DNA of 27,387 nt from the IMG/VR virus record IMGVR_UViG_3300042317_000038, positions 1 to 27,387 of that record, one strand, 5' to 3'. The position numbers and the translations under genes are program-made. Source of the stretch: a virus. The notes below the pieces were generated by a model. The model did not search any database. It was not told where the DNA came from and worked only from the letters and a program-made list of their open reading frames with translations. Below, piece after piece: positions 14,446-22,364 of the stretch (position 1 is its first letter; every line of letters starts with the position of its first letter).

Positions 14446-15306
14446 CTAAATGAACGCTGAGTTCCATGTTACCGTACCGCCGGTTAATCCTACGGTTGTA
14501 GAACCAGCGTCACCCGTTAGATAGAACAAGTTGTTCCCGGGTTGAGCCGAGAACCACTCACCCGAAATTAACAAATTTCGGGCCGGACTACCGTTTAGGG
14601 TAATGAGTTTATTATACAAATCCACCCTCAATATATCCGTGTTGGTATATGTTCCGGTGAAATAAAGGGCCGCGTTTTGAGTTTGATTGCCCAAAACAGG
14701 GTTTGTGATAGGTCCGTTGATTTCAATGACCGGATAAGTGGTTGCCCAACCGGTGTTAGAAATCGTGGTCGTGATTAAAACTGAACCGCCGCCATAAACA
14801 AGATTATAGACACGATTATAGGTACGACCGCCGGGTGGGGTGTAATCAAGGCTCGCTGTCTGCGTGTTTTCATTGTAATAAGCGGGGTCAGGACAAAAAA
14901 ACTCTACTTGAGAAGTAATAAATCCGTAAGTGTAATTAGGGTCTACGGTAGTTCTAAGGCCACGAACACGAGCGTTGATAAATTGAGTTTCATTAGGCGG
15001 TAGATAAAAATAAAGAGGTGTCGTGCCGCTTGTCTGCGGTAATAACTTTCTTTGAATAGCGTTGAAGTTTTCTTGAGCCGTGGCTGTATTTGTGCCAAAA
15101 GTATTGAAAATGATACTTATGGTTCTGCCACCGTAAAAATCTTGACCGGAAAACATGCCGTCTGCGAAACCACGGTTGTCATCTTGATTACGAATACCGG
15201 GTAAACCTTCGAGGCCGTCTACGCTCAATATTTGATAAGGGGAACCCTCGCCGCCAAAAGTTTGACCGTTAAACGAAAAAGAATATTGAACTGTTAATAC
15301 TGTCAT
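14446..15306 (-). CDS. Distal tail protein (Dit-like)
   Basis: The 286-residue product lies directly after the tape measure, where siphophages carry Dit. It has the expected N-terminal pattern: a strand pair (YSFSFNGQTFGGEGSPYQIL), then DGLEGLPGIRNQDDNRGFADG and a long beta-rich region (GGRTISIIFNT, then TTPLYFYLPPNETQFINARV), plus EFFCPDPAYYN at about 135-150. The C-terminal half (galectin-like in the family) carries beta strands. Dit forms the hexameric ring linking tail tube and baseplate. It is coupled to the tape measure by a TAATG-type overlap. Confidence 0.83.
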   Translation of the reverse strand: MTVLTVQYSFSFNGQTFGGEGSPYQILSVDGLEGLPGIRNQDDNRGFADGMFSGQDFYGGRTISIIFNTFGTNTATAQENFNAIQRKLLPQTSGTTPLYFYLPPNETQFINARVRGLRTTVDPNYTYGFITSQVEFFCPDPAYYNENTQTASLDYTPPGGRTYNRVYNLVYGGGSVLITTTISNTGWATTYPVIEINGPITNPVLGNQTQNAALYFTGTYTNTDILRVDLYNKLITLNGSPARNLLISGEWFSAQPGNNLFYLTGDAGSTTVGLTGGTVTWNSAFI

Positions 15307-18300
15307 TACCTAGCCCTCATCGCTATCTGTTGAGCAGTTAATTTAGGCGGAGAAATTACTTGGGTACGGGCCGCAATTGAAGCCGCTCCAATGGCTCCGC
15401 TTTCTTTAGACGCGAGCGCGGTTGGGGCGGTAGGCACCACGACATTTCCAAACTTAATTGCGTTGATAACGCTGTTTGCCGTATCTGTTGGGTTGGTCAA
15501 ATTGACTCCTGTGACATTTACGGTCGTGCTAGAACTTGTGCTAGGCGTTGTTGTAACGGTACTTGAAGTCACCGGGGTAATTGGGGTATATACAGGAGCG
15601 CTCGCCACCGCTAATGACGCTGAAGCCGCCGCCAATTGGGCCATAAGAGCCGCAACCTCAGCCAACTTACGCTTGAGTTCATCAAGTTTCTTTTGGGTGG
15701 ACGCGTTGATGTCGTCAATGGCTTTTTCGTATGCCTTTTGAGCGTCAATGAGAGCCTTTTGTAGTGTTGCTTGGGCCTCAGCGAGTCCCTTGTTTAGTTC
15801 CTCTTGAGCCTTACGGCGTGACTTTTCTAGTTCCGCTTGGGCTTCAGCCATGCCCTTATCAAGAGCCTCTTTAGCCTTGACCCGGGCTTCTTGAAGTTCA
15901 CGCTCAGACTCAGCGATAGCCTCACGCATATCGTTGTAAGCCTCTGTGAGTTTGTCAGTACGAGTCTTAGACGCTTCCGCCATAGCCGCGTCAAACGCCG
16001 CTTGTTGTTGCGCCATATTTTGCGTGAGTTCGCGGTCTACTTCATTAAGGGCCTGTTTGAGGTCTACGGCGACTTCGTTGTAAGCATCACGAAGTTCTTG
16101 GGTAGCCAAGTTGGCACCGGTGTTCATTGACTTGGCGAGCGCGTCAAGGCCGGTGTTGGAAACCGTTTCCATAGCAACAAAACTCTTTTTGAGTTCGTCA
16201 ATAGTTTCCGGTGAAGCGTTTAGAATTGAGTCGGCTAATGAACTACCGACTTCAGGACCAGCGGATACAACTTGCTCAATGAATGTTTGACTAAACCCTA
16301 AGCCCTGTAATTGACCCGCTTTATCTGCGAGAGTTTTTGCGGCATTAAGTTTATTCTTGAGGTCAGCGAGTATCTGCTCACCGGTAGCGCCCTTACCAAA
16401 CGCTTCGGCTACGCTAAAACCGGTTTTAGAAGCAAACGCACTCCGTAAACGGTTAATGGATTGTTGAATAATCCCGGCTTGTTTTTCAGCCGCTTTTTGA
16501 GTGAGGTCAGACGCTTTTTCTGCGGCGTTAGCACGAAGTTCAGTAAGTTTGTCCTGTAACGATTTTTCAAGGTCAATTTTTTTCTTATTGAACTCTTGGT
16601 TGATTTTGATAACTTCTTCGCCATAGCGCTTAGTAGCCTTGGTTTCCGCTTCTTTTTGACGCTTAATTGCCTCGTCAATTTGGTCAAGATAGCGTTCATC
16701 AAGGTCGGCTTTACGCTCATTGAAACGCTCTTGAGCCGCGGCCATTTGCTCGTTATAGCGTTCATTAAGGTCAGCGACTCTTTCGTTATATCTTTCTTGA
16801 GCCTCAGCCATGCGCTCATTACGAGTTTCAAGAGCCGCTTCGGCTTTTTCGTTAGCCTCTTTTATGACATCGTTCATGTCACGATAAATGTCTTTGACTT
16901 TCTTTTGATAGTCAGCGAGTTTTTTCTTTTCTTTTTCACCTAAACCGCCGCCACCTTTGCCGCCTTTACCGCCGCCGGCGAATGGGTCACCCGCGGTACC
17001 GTCACCGGTCATAGATATATTACCCATGCCCTTGAACCCTGATTTAAGGTCCATTAGATTTTTACTTGCTATTTTTACTTTGTCACTAATACCGTCTAAG
17101 CCGTTGCCTATACTTTTAGCCCAACCCATGCCCGGGATTTTTCCTAACATTGAGAAAAACTTGCCGGCAATTTCAGACAATTTGGCAAACCCATTCATCA
17201 CAACTTGTGCCACTTTGATTACAACCTCACGGAAAGTTTCACTTCGTTTCCACGCGTACACAAAACCAGCGCCAATTAAAGCGAGCGCCGTAATAATCAA
17301 GCCTAAGGGGTTTGCCCTCATGGCCGCATTTAATCTAAGCATAGAGGCCGCGAGGCCGTTTGTAGAGGCAATACTCGCTAATTGTTGGCCTTTCATGAGC
17401 GTTGTGGCCACCGTATAGGCTTGTGTAGCGATTTTTGTGGTAACTAATATTCCTTTGTATAACTTAAACGCTGTGTAAGCACCGCCGACTATGATTGTAA
17501 ATACTTTGAGCGCTCCGTAATTTTCCTTGAACCATTTAGCCATGGCGCGAAGTCCCGGTATTAAATCATCACTAATAAACCGGCTCAATTGGTCAATAAG
17601 CGGTAGCAAGGCCTCTCCAATATCGCCTTTGAGTTTATCTAAATCGTTGATAGCCGCCTGTAATGGATTATTGTCACGGAGCGTTTCATTAAAGCCTTTA
17701 TAGGTTGAATCCAATACTTTAACGATTGCCGCGGCTCGCTCACTTTCTGTTCCTGATGAAATTTGTTTCTTGGTTGTTTCATCAAGTACGAATCCAACTC
17801 GTGTGAGTGAAGCGAAGTTTCCATTCAATGCTTGTGCGAGGCTGTTGGTCATTTGACGGTAATCGTCTGCGCTCGCGGCCGCACCTTTTTCAGCGGTGAC
17901 ATAATCAAGAATCGCCGGGGTAAGTTTGTTAATAGTTGAGGCTTGTAAATCAAAAGTCGCTAACTGTGATTGTGCGACAATGATGTTGTCTTTACTTACA
18001 ACACCTACGGCCTCAAGAGCCTCGGCTTGGCCTATAAGCGCTTGTATTTGAGCCTCTGTGCCACCGTTTGTATTGCGTAGAAGCGTTGCTAACCGTTCTT
18101 GAGCGTTGCTTGCCTCATTGGCGGCTGTAATACTTTCACGAAAAAACGAAATAATTTGAGTACCGGCGAAGGCAATACCAAGGGTCGCACCGACTTGTTT
18201 TATTCTATCCATGAACTTAGTCATGCTTGAACCGGTTTGTTCAACGCTATTGTCAAGACCTTTTAAGGTGTTCTGTGCGTCTGCTAAGCCTTTTTTCAAC

Positions 18301-18353
18301 GAGGCTACATCAGCCTGAATCTCTACAAGAATCGGGGGTAGTGCTGAAGCCAT
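15306..18353 (-). CDS. Tape measure protein
   Basis: The 1015-residue protein is by far the longest, is followed by the distal tail gene and preceded by the chaperone pair, as tape measures are. It sets tail length and is ejected ahead of DNA. N-terminal coiled coil (about 10-60) leads to a globular region, hydrophobic segments (about 280-325 and 345-365), a Gly/Lys-rich hinge (about 450-470) and a long helical part. Between about 505 and 560 the sequence repeats every 11 residues (NERMAEAQERY, NERVADLNERY, NEQMAAAQERF), a hendecad pattern. A second cluster with 22-residue periodicity lies at about 800-890. Using about 1.5 angstrom per residue gives a tail of roughly 150 nm. Confidence 0.92.
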   Translation of the reverse strand: MASALPPILVEIQADVASLKKGLADAQNTLKGLDNSVEQTGSSMTKFMDRIKQVGATLGIAFAGTQIISFFRESITAANEASNAQERLATLLRNTNGGTEAQIQALIGQAEALEAVGVVSKDNIIVAQSQLATFDLQASTINKLTPAILDYVTAEKGAAASADDYRQMTNSLAQALNGNFASLTRVGFVLDETTKKQISSGTESERAAAIVKVLDSTYKGFNETLRDNNPLQAAINDLDKLKGDIGEALLPLIDQLSRFISDDLIPGLRAMAKWFKENYGALKVFTIIVGGAYTAFKLYKGILVTTKIATQAYTVATTLMKGQQLASIASTNGLAASMLRLNAAMRANPLGLIITALALIGAGFVYAWKRSETFREVVIKVAQVVMNGFAKLSEIAGKFFSMLGKIPGMGWAKSIGNGLDGISDKVKIASKNLMDLKSGFKGMGNISMTGDGTAGDPFAGGGKGGKGGGGLGEKEKKKLADYQKKVKDIYRDMNDVIKEANEKAEAALETRNERMAEAQERYNERVADLNERYNEQMAAAQERFNERKADLDERYLDQIDEAIKRQKEAETKATKRYGEEVIKINQEFNKKKIDLEKSLQDKLTELRANAAEKASDLTQKAAEKQAGIIQQSINRLRSAFASKTGFSVAEAFGKGATGEQILADLKNKLNAAKTLADKAGQLQGLGFSQTFIEQVVSAGPEVGSSLADSILNASPETIDELKKSFVAMETVSNTGLDALAKSMNTGANLATQELRDAYNEVAVDLKQALNEVDRELTQNMAQQQAAFDAAMAEASKTRTDKLTEAYNDMREAIAESERELQEARVKAKEALDKGMAEAQAELEKSRRKAQEELNKGLAEAQATLQKALIDAQKAYEKAIDDINASTQKKLDELKRKLAEVAALMAQLAAASASLAVASAPVYTPITPVTSSTVTTTPSTSSSTTVNVTGVNLTNPTDTANSVINAIKFGNVVVPTAPTALASKESGAIGAASIAARTQVISPPKLTAQQIAMRAR

Positions 18354-18790
18354 TATTGCCCCTTCATCTTTCTAGCGAACGCTTGAGTAAAGACTCGGTT
18401 GAGTGTGCCGTTCTTCCTCAAGGTGTCCGCGGCCGGCCCTAGATATGGGTATTTTACTCCGGATTTCCAGCGAGATGAGCCGAGTTCAACAGCACGAGCA
18501 TATTCAGCGTAAGCGCCTACGGTCGCGACATAACTGCCAAAACCATATTTAACATCTGTGCGAATACTTCTGCGAAGGTTTCCAGTAACAACATTTGGGC
18601 CGGGGCCAGTTCCGGGGATATGTCCTTGACCGCGTTTATGTGTTCCGGTGTTTGCGTTGAGTTTGGCTTGACGCTCTACGGCTAAACCGGCCATGGCTAC
18701 CGCATATTCAGCCGCGAATTCCATGTTCTCCGTGAATTTATCCCAACCCGCCATTACTGCCGCGAGGTTGCGAACAATTACAACGGCCAC
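18353..18790 (-). CDS. HK97 gp10-like tail completion protein
   Basis: The 145-residue protein starts with GTG 18790, overlapping the stop of the chaperone extension (TAGTG). It has the HK97-gp10-like pattern: an N-terminal helix (WDKFTENMEFAAEYAVAMAG), TGNLRRSIRTDV, VGAYAEYARAVELGSSRW and PYLGPAADTLRKNG. Members are head-tail connectors or tail completion factors. Its position between the chaperone pair and the tape measure is unusual; such genes usually precede the tail tube. The call rests on this pattern alone. Confidence 0.75.
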   Translation of the reverse strand: MAVVIVRNLAAVMAGWDKFTENMEFAAEYAVAMAGLAVERQAKLNANTGTHKRGQGHIPGTGPGPNVVTGNLRRSIRTDVKYGFGSYVATVGAYAEYARAVELGSSRWKSGVKYPYLGPAADTLRKNGTLNRVFTQAFARKMKGQ

Positions 18791-19014
18791 TACGACTTCT
18801 CCATTTTCTCGGCTTTTACTTGGTCAATGGTAGCGCCAATCGCGAGCAACCAATCGGCCGTATATGCCGGTAATTCATTTACTTGCTCAGGCGTCCAACC
18901 GAAACGCTCCGCCATAGCGTAGTAAAACCATTCTTCATCAGGATACTCAAACTCAGGGTATCTAGCCCCGCCTTCAAGTTGCCATTTTAAGCGTTGGAGT
19001 TTTCGGTACTCGCT
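18790..19014 (-). CDS. Tail assembly chaperone, -1 frameshift extension
   Basis: This frame has no start of its own: it becomes translated when ribosomes slip back one base at 19014-19020 near the end of the chaperone gene. It adds 74 residues, beginning SEYRKLQRLKWQLEGGARY and continuing PEFEYPDEEWFYYAMAERFG, then a Trp/Leu-rich end; this is typical of the T domain of gpG/gpGT-like chaperones. An in-frame TGA just upstream of the slip site prevents other entry. The gpGT-type product (about 183 residues) binds the tape measure and recruits tail tube subunits. Confidence 0.9.
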   Translation of the reverse strand, partial: SEYRKLQRLKWQLEGGARYPEFEYPDEEWFYYAMAERFGWTPEQVNELPAYTADWLLAIGATIDQVKAEKMEKS

Positions 19015-19340
19015 TTTGGGTCTTTGACGGTTTCCTCAGTTTCCTTGAGGTTTGGGTACAAATACTTTTGTGCCTCTTTAGTTTCCTCAACCAAGAAGTC
19101 GTAATCTGCCATTTCCAATTCGTCAAGTGATTCCATTTTCGCTGAAGGTATAATCAAATCAAATGACCAATCTTCAACGAGCATGCTAATTAGAGCGTCA
19201 CTTAACGCGAGCGCTTTTGCGAGGTCGCCTTCAACTTGGTCTACCGTTGTCATGAGTCTGCGGCGGTCTTTCACGCGTAGTGTTTTAGGGTCACGGAAGG
19301 TGACGGTTGCGCCGGACGGGAGTGTGAGTTTTTTTGACAT
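18987..19340 (-). CDS. Tail assembly chaperone (gpG-like)
   Basis: The 117-residue protein lies just before the tape measure block and is the short product of the frameshift pair. It has a beta N-terminus (KKLTLPSGATVTFRDPKTL), a helical middle (DRRRLMTTVDQVEGDLAKAL) and an acidic C-terminal region that ends TENSNA at the zero-frame TAA. Its 3' end overlaps the extension frame. Chaperones of this type coat the tape measure during tail assembly. AGGAAAGG upstream of ATG 19340 gives a strong start, with a second copy of that motif further up. Confidence 0.9.
   Translation of the reverse strand: MSKKLTLPSGATVTFRDPKTLRVKDRRRLMTTVDQVEGDLAKALALSDALISMLVEDWSFDLIIPSAKMESLDELEMADYDFLVEETKEAQKYLYPNLKETEETVKDPKASTENSNA
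19014..19020 (-). other. Programmed -1 frameshift slippery site CCCAAAA
   Basis: In the zero frame the sequence reads GAC CCA AAA GCG; the tRNAs can re-pair as CCC AAA one base back, then read AGC and enter the extension frame. The heptamer fits XXXYYYZ. It is the only such heptamer between the -1 frame TGA and the zero-frame TAA, so the slip site is well localised. Continuity of the chaperone-like sequence across it supports use. Confidence 0.9.
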
Positions 19341-19365
19341 GTTTGCCTTTCCTAGTTTGCCTTCC
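19341..19365 (-). promoter_or_regulatory. Tandem ribosome-binding sites before chaperone
   Basis: On the minus strand GGAAGGCAAAC (19365-19355) is followed by GGAAAGGCAAAC (19352-19341), the second placed correctly for ATG 19340. A closely related AGGAAGGCAAG precedes ATG 3006. A doubled site could raise ribosome loading or reflect a local duplication. Confidence 0.5.
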
Positions 19366-19383
19366 TTTATCTTACATTATGGC

Positions 19384-19445
19384 GAGTAGGGGCCGGAGCG
19401 GGAAGGCGGGCGCTCTAAACTGAATAAACAGTACAGCCCCTACTC
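19384..19445 (-). other. Structured intergenic RNA element after tail tube
   Basis: GAGTAGGGGC (19384-19393) and GCCCCTACTC (19436-19445) are a perfect 10-bp inverted repeat. In the leftward transcript it encloses two further possible hairpins, ACUG-UUUAUU-CAGU and GAGCG-N10-CGCUC, giving a three-way-junction-like fold. There is no U-run after it, so a classical terminator is unlikely; a role in mRNA stability, processing or transcript attenuation after the tail tube is possible. Confidence 0.6.
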
Positions 19446-19454
19446 TTGAACTAA

Positions 19455-20441
19455 TTAGGCGTAGGTTCCTGAAGCCTTAGCGTTCTTCAATACCCATTTG
19501 ATAGGTGCGAAGCCGCCGCTAGAACCTGCGTCTGTGGTGTTTGCTTGGCCGTTGATGTCTACGGATACGGTCACGAAATCTTGACCGCGCTCAATAGCCG
19601 CCGCAACATACGCACCCTTTGTGATTGTCGCCTGAAGTTGTAGTTCATTGGCGCCGGAACCATAGTTCCAATTCAACACAAGAGCGGGTTGTGTGTTGGT
19701 CAAGAAGCGGGTTAGTTCGGTGTCATTCTCCATTACGAAGTTCAACTTACCGGTAACTTCCAATGCTCCAAGGAAAATTTGATATGGATTTTGTGTGCTA
19801 CTGATTCCATAGATAGGTGTTACTGGACGCTTGAGGTCAATGTTTCCTTCAATGGTGTAAGACACAGCAGAGCCACCGATTGACACGGTGCCACGCCATA
19901 CCGGGGTCGGTAGGACGGTGCTAAATGAAGGTGTAGGTGTTGAAACGGTCGCGGAAGCCCAACCAGTTCCTTTAGCGTCATACTCCAACATTCCGTCTGC
20001 GTTGAACTTCAACGAGAAGTCATGAATTTGGATACCGGCATACGAACGGACATTCGCCGCGTAAAAATCGGTAAGTGTGTATGAAATTGGTTGTGCGTCT
20101 GCGCCAGTAGCCGCCGCGTTCAATAGCGATACGGTGTGGGTATAAGGTGCGCTTGAACCAGTGGTAGCAACAGAACCCATGATTCCGGCAATTGGATAAC
20201 CAACGGTGTCAGCGAATACATGTCCGCCGAAATCAAAAGTTGAACGAGTACGACCCGGAATGTAGTTGTAGTTTGTAACCATTGAACCACGAAGGCCGGT
20301 GTCATAGAGCGGGTCAATTATGTCTACGGGCTTTAGGCTATCTACCATGACCGGGATAAAGTCCGTAGGTGCTACGGCTGTTCCCTTAGTTGCTTCTTTA
20401 GCGATACCTAAATAACTGCGTACGGAATTTTGTACAGCCAT
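19455..20441 (-). CDS. Major tail tube protein
   Basis: The 328-residue protein has the pattern of siphophage tail tube proteins: an N-terminal segment (SYLGIAKEATKGTAVAPTDF, 9-28), a beta core with DPLYDTGLRGSMVTNYNYIP and GHVFADTVGY, and repeated strands (VWRGTVSIGGSAV, YTIEGNIDLKRPV). It lies directly before the chaperone pair, the usual order in siphophages, and would polymerise into the tail tube. The structured RNA after it suggests it is expressed in excess. Confidence 0.85.
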   Translation of the reverse strand: MAVQNSVRSYLGIAKEATKGTAVAPTDFIPVMVDSLKPVDIIDPLYDTGLRGSMVTNYNYIPGRTRSTFDFGGHVFADTVGYPIAGIMGSVATTGSSAPYTHTVSLLNAAATGADAQPISYTLTDFYAANVRSYAGIQIHDFSLKFNADGMLEYDAKGTGWASATVSTPTPSFSTVLPTPVWRGTVSIGGSAVSYTIEGNIDLKRPVTPIYGISSTQNPYQIFLGALEVTGKLNFVMENDTELTRFLTNTQPALVLNWNYGSGANELQLQATITKGAYVAAAIERGQDFVTVSVDINGQANTTDAGSSGGFAPIKWVLKNAKASGTYA

Positions 20442-20445
20442 TTAT

Positions 20446-20634
20446 TCACTCTCCTGCTTTCTTGTCTGACGCGGCAGACGGGGTTGATTGTGGTGTTACT
20501 TGTGGTTTTGCCGCGCCACCTTGTACGAAATCAGGGTGGCTAAAACCTTCAGGCGCTTCTACGACATCGCCCGGTTTGACAATTCCAAGCGCCGGGAACA
20601 CGCGTTCCTCTGTGCCTTTGTATGTAAGTTTCAT
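20446..20634 (-). CDS. Small head-tail junction protein
   Basis: Two adjacent ATG codons exist (20637 and 20634); GGAG sits one base before the first and four before the second, so I prefer the second. The 62-residue product begins KLTYKGTEERVFPALGI, then VKPGDVVEAPEGFSHPDFV, a short beta motif seen in small phage proteins of this position, and ends in a Pro/Ser/Thr-rich tail. Role is inferred from position. Confidence 0.7.
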   Translation of the reverse strand: MKLTYKGTEERVFPALGIVKPGDVVEAPEGFSHPDFVQGGAAKPQVTPQSTPSAASDKKAGE

Positions 20635-20642
20635 CATGCTCC

Positions 20643-21131
20643 TTATGCTTGAATCATCTCGGTCACATCAAATTCTAGCGAAGCGAAGGTTTCCGTTGCG
20701 CCCAATTCGGTTGTGTTTGGTTCACCGTATAAAGCGTTGATAGCCGGTTCTGCGCCCTGCCATACAAGTCTACCCGTAGTATCCCCGAAGTTGTGGTCCT
20801 CGCGTAGCCTTTCTTTGATAGCGTCAATGAGTACATCAAAATCCGCCATAGCCGCCTCGCTGTTAGGCTCAACAGAATGGTGGAATATTTGTAATACAAC
20901 GGTGTAGTCAATGCGCTTCCAACCGGTGTGAGGGCCGCCTACTGCGATACGACTCTCGCGTTCGGCTTGAATAAATATCACGACAGCCGCTCTTGATAGT
21001 TCGCCGGCTACTGCGTTTACTTCAAAGTTAATTATCTTGGGAAATGAGGTAAAGATTTGGTTGAGGTGTTTGATGTTTCCGTTCAACAACCACTTGTACA
21101 AGGTGTCGCGAACGCCTACGCGACCGGCCAT
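20643..21131 (-). CDS. Tail terminator-like protein
   Basis: The 162-residue protein sits between the connector gene and the tail tube, where siphophages carry the tail terminator. It shows a helix-strand start (LYKWLLNGNIKHLNQIFTSF), strand AAVVIFIQAERESRIA, then WKRIDYTVVLQIFHHSVEPN and DFDVLIDAIKERLRED, and a C-terminal strand FASLEFDVTEMIQ, compatible with the gpU/terminator alpha-beta fold. It caps the tube and joins tail to head. Specific family is not certain. Confidence 0.7.
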   Translation of the reverse strand: MAGRVGVRDTLYKWLLNGNIKHLNQIFTSFPKIINFEVNAVAGELSRAAVVIFIQAERESRIAVGGPHTGWKRIDYTVVLQIFHHSVEPNSEAAMADFDVLIDAIKERLREDHNFGDTTGRLVWQGAEPAINALYGEPNTTELGATETFASLEFDVTEMIQA

Positions 21132-22015
21132 TAACGAACCCTTCTATATTTGTCAATCATGTCTAGGGCTATCTTGATATTTGAGCCGTAGAGGTCAGAG
21201 CCGACTACTTGGCCTACCGGGCGCTGTGTCATGCTCATCATCATCGCTGAGTCACCGCGTACCTTGAGAAATGCGGTCGTGAGCAGGATACATGCTTGTT
21301 TGATTGCTCCCGGCATGTTGCTAAATGACGCTCCTGCGAGGTGTGTGTAAGCGAGTGCGCTCACAAGAGGTACCGTAGTGCTACCGAATGTGTAGTTGCT
21401 CGCTACGGTCACGCGTTCGGTCTTTGAGCCGTCTGTGAGTAAATACTGTTGGCCAGCGATAATTCCGGTGCCGTCTGTGACGGTGATTGTGGTTGCGCCA
21501 GCGCTCGCCGCCCCTGCCGTAGTGTTCACATAACCCGAAATGTATGTGTATTTCGTGAAAATCTGTGTGAAAGGTGAAGTCCCGCCAAACGCTAGAGGCC
21601 CTTGACTTGTGTATGTGGTTGCCAATTGTGACAGCGGGATAATGACTTGTGAGTTCTCAAACCAAGCGGTTGAAGGGTCGGTGAGTGTTTGTAGATTGTT
21701 TGGGTCGCTTCCGTATTGAAACGAAACAAGCGCCAAGATTGGATTGTTGTTCGGGTGTAACGAAATGTAACCTTGTGGAGTCATGCGAATACGCTGAGTT
21801 TCCACGGTTTGTGTGGCTACTAGGTTTTGATTTAGATACTCGTCCATGAATGACGAGGCCCGGAGAATTACTGCCGCGAGTTCTGCGTCTTGAGCCGCTT
21901 CATTACCACCGACTACAAGGTTGCTTGTCTGTTGCGCGGTAGGAGCCGACTTATATTCGGCAATTGTAATGTAAGACTTTTCGTTGAATGTGAGCGGTGT
22001 AATTCCGGTTGTCAT
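21131..22015 (-). CDS. Head-tail connector (adaptor) protein
   Basis: The 294-residue protein follows the capsid by one small gene. An N-terminal helical part (AAQDAELAAVILRASSFMDE, YLNQNLVATQTVETQRIRMT) and C-terminal helices (GAIKQACILLTTAFLKVRGD; DMIDKYRRV) resemble head-tail adaptors of the HK97 gp6 kind, but the middle (about 125-235) is a beta-rich insertion with TITVTDGTGIIAGQQYLL. The insertion makes it longer than usual. It closes the portal and docks the tail; subfamily inferred. Confidence 0.72.
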   Translation of the reverse strand: MTTGITPLTFNEKSYITIAEYKSAPTAQQTSNLVVGGNEAAQDAELAAVILRASSFMDEYLNQNLVATQTVETQRIRMTPQGYISLHPNNNPILALVSFQYGSDPNNLQTLTDPSTAWFENSQVIIPLSQLATTYTSQGPLAFGGTSPFTQIFTKYTYISGYVNTTAGAASAGATTITVTDGTGIIAGQQYLLTDGSKTERVTVASNYTFGSTTVPLVSALAYTHLAGASFSNMPGAIKQACILLTTAFLKVRGDSAMMMSMTQRPVGQVVGSDLYGSNIKIALDMIDKYRRVR

Positions 22016-22294
22016 TTATTCTCCGTCCCGGGCTATTGGACTTTCGGCCTCATGACCACACCGGCCACATTTACGAAACCACCCGTTAAAACCACATTGT
22101 ACGCAAGTGAACCCTCTTTGTTGGTCGCCTTCAGAATAAGGGTTAAGTGACGCTTCAAAATAACCTTCGCGCTTCATTAAATCTCCGTGGCGTTTACTTT
22201 CTACATTGTAGATACCACTTTTGTCAGGATTGTATTTAACTCCGCCAATAACTGTTTCCTTGACACCTTTATCCGGTGCTACATATCTTCCCAT
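22016..22294 (-). CDS. Small zinc-ribbon head protein
   Basis: The 92-residue protein ends with a zinc-ribbon-like C-x2-C (CVQCG) and, 10-11 residues later, C-x2-C (CGRCGHEA). Before it are short strands (GVKYNPDKSGIYNVE, RHGDLMKREGYFEASLNPYS). It lies between the major capsid and the connector genes and may be a head accessory. AGGAAAGGCAA precedes its ATG. Confidence 0.72.
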   Translation of the reverse strand: MGRYVAPDKGVKETVIGGVKYNPDKSGIYNVESKRHGDLMKREGYFEASLNPYSEGDQQRGFTCVQCGFNGWFRKCGRCGHEAESPIARDGE

Positions 22295-22307
22295 GATTGC
22301 CTTTCCT

Positions 22308-22358
22308 ACTGAGTAAGGGGGTGGGGTTTCAAGGCCCGCACCCCCTTATCTATTCAGT
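22308..22358 (-). terminator. Long hairpin after the major capsid gene
   Basis: TAAGGGGGTG (22314-22323) pairs with CACCCCCTTA (22339-22348), continued by three G-C pairs around an 8-nt loop with one bulged base, and by an outer ACTGA/TCAGT pairing. No U-run follows. It stands directly after the most abundant gene product, so attenuation or mRNA-end protection are both possible. Confidence 0.5.
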
Positions 22359-22364
22359 TATGAA

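Noticed and set aside
16409-16831. Lysine-rich open frame of 140 codons overlapping the tape measure
   Set aside because: It follows from reading the repetitive charged coiled-coil DNA in a shifted frame; the tape measure frame continues through it.
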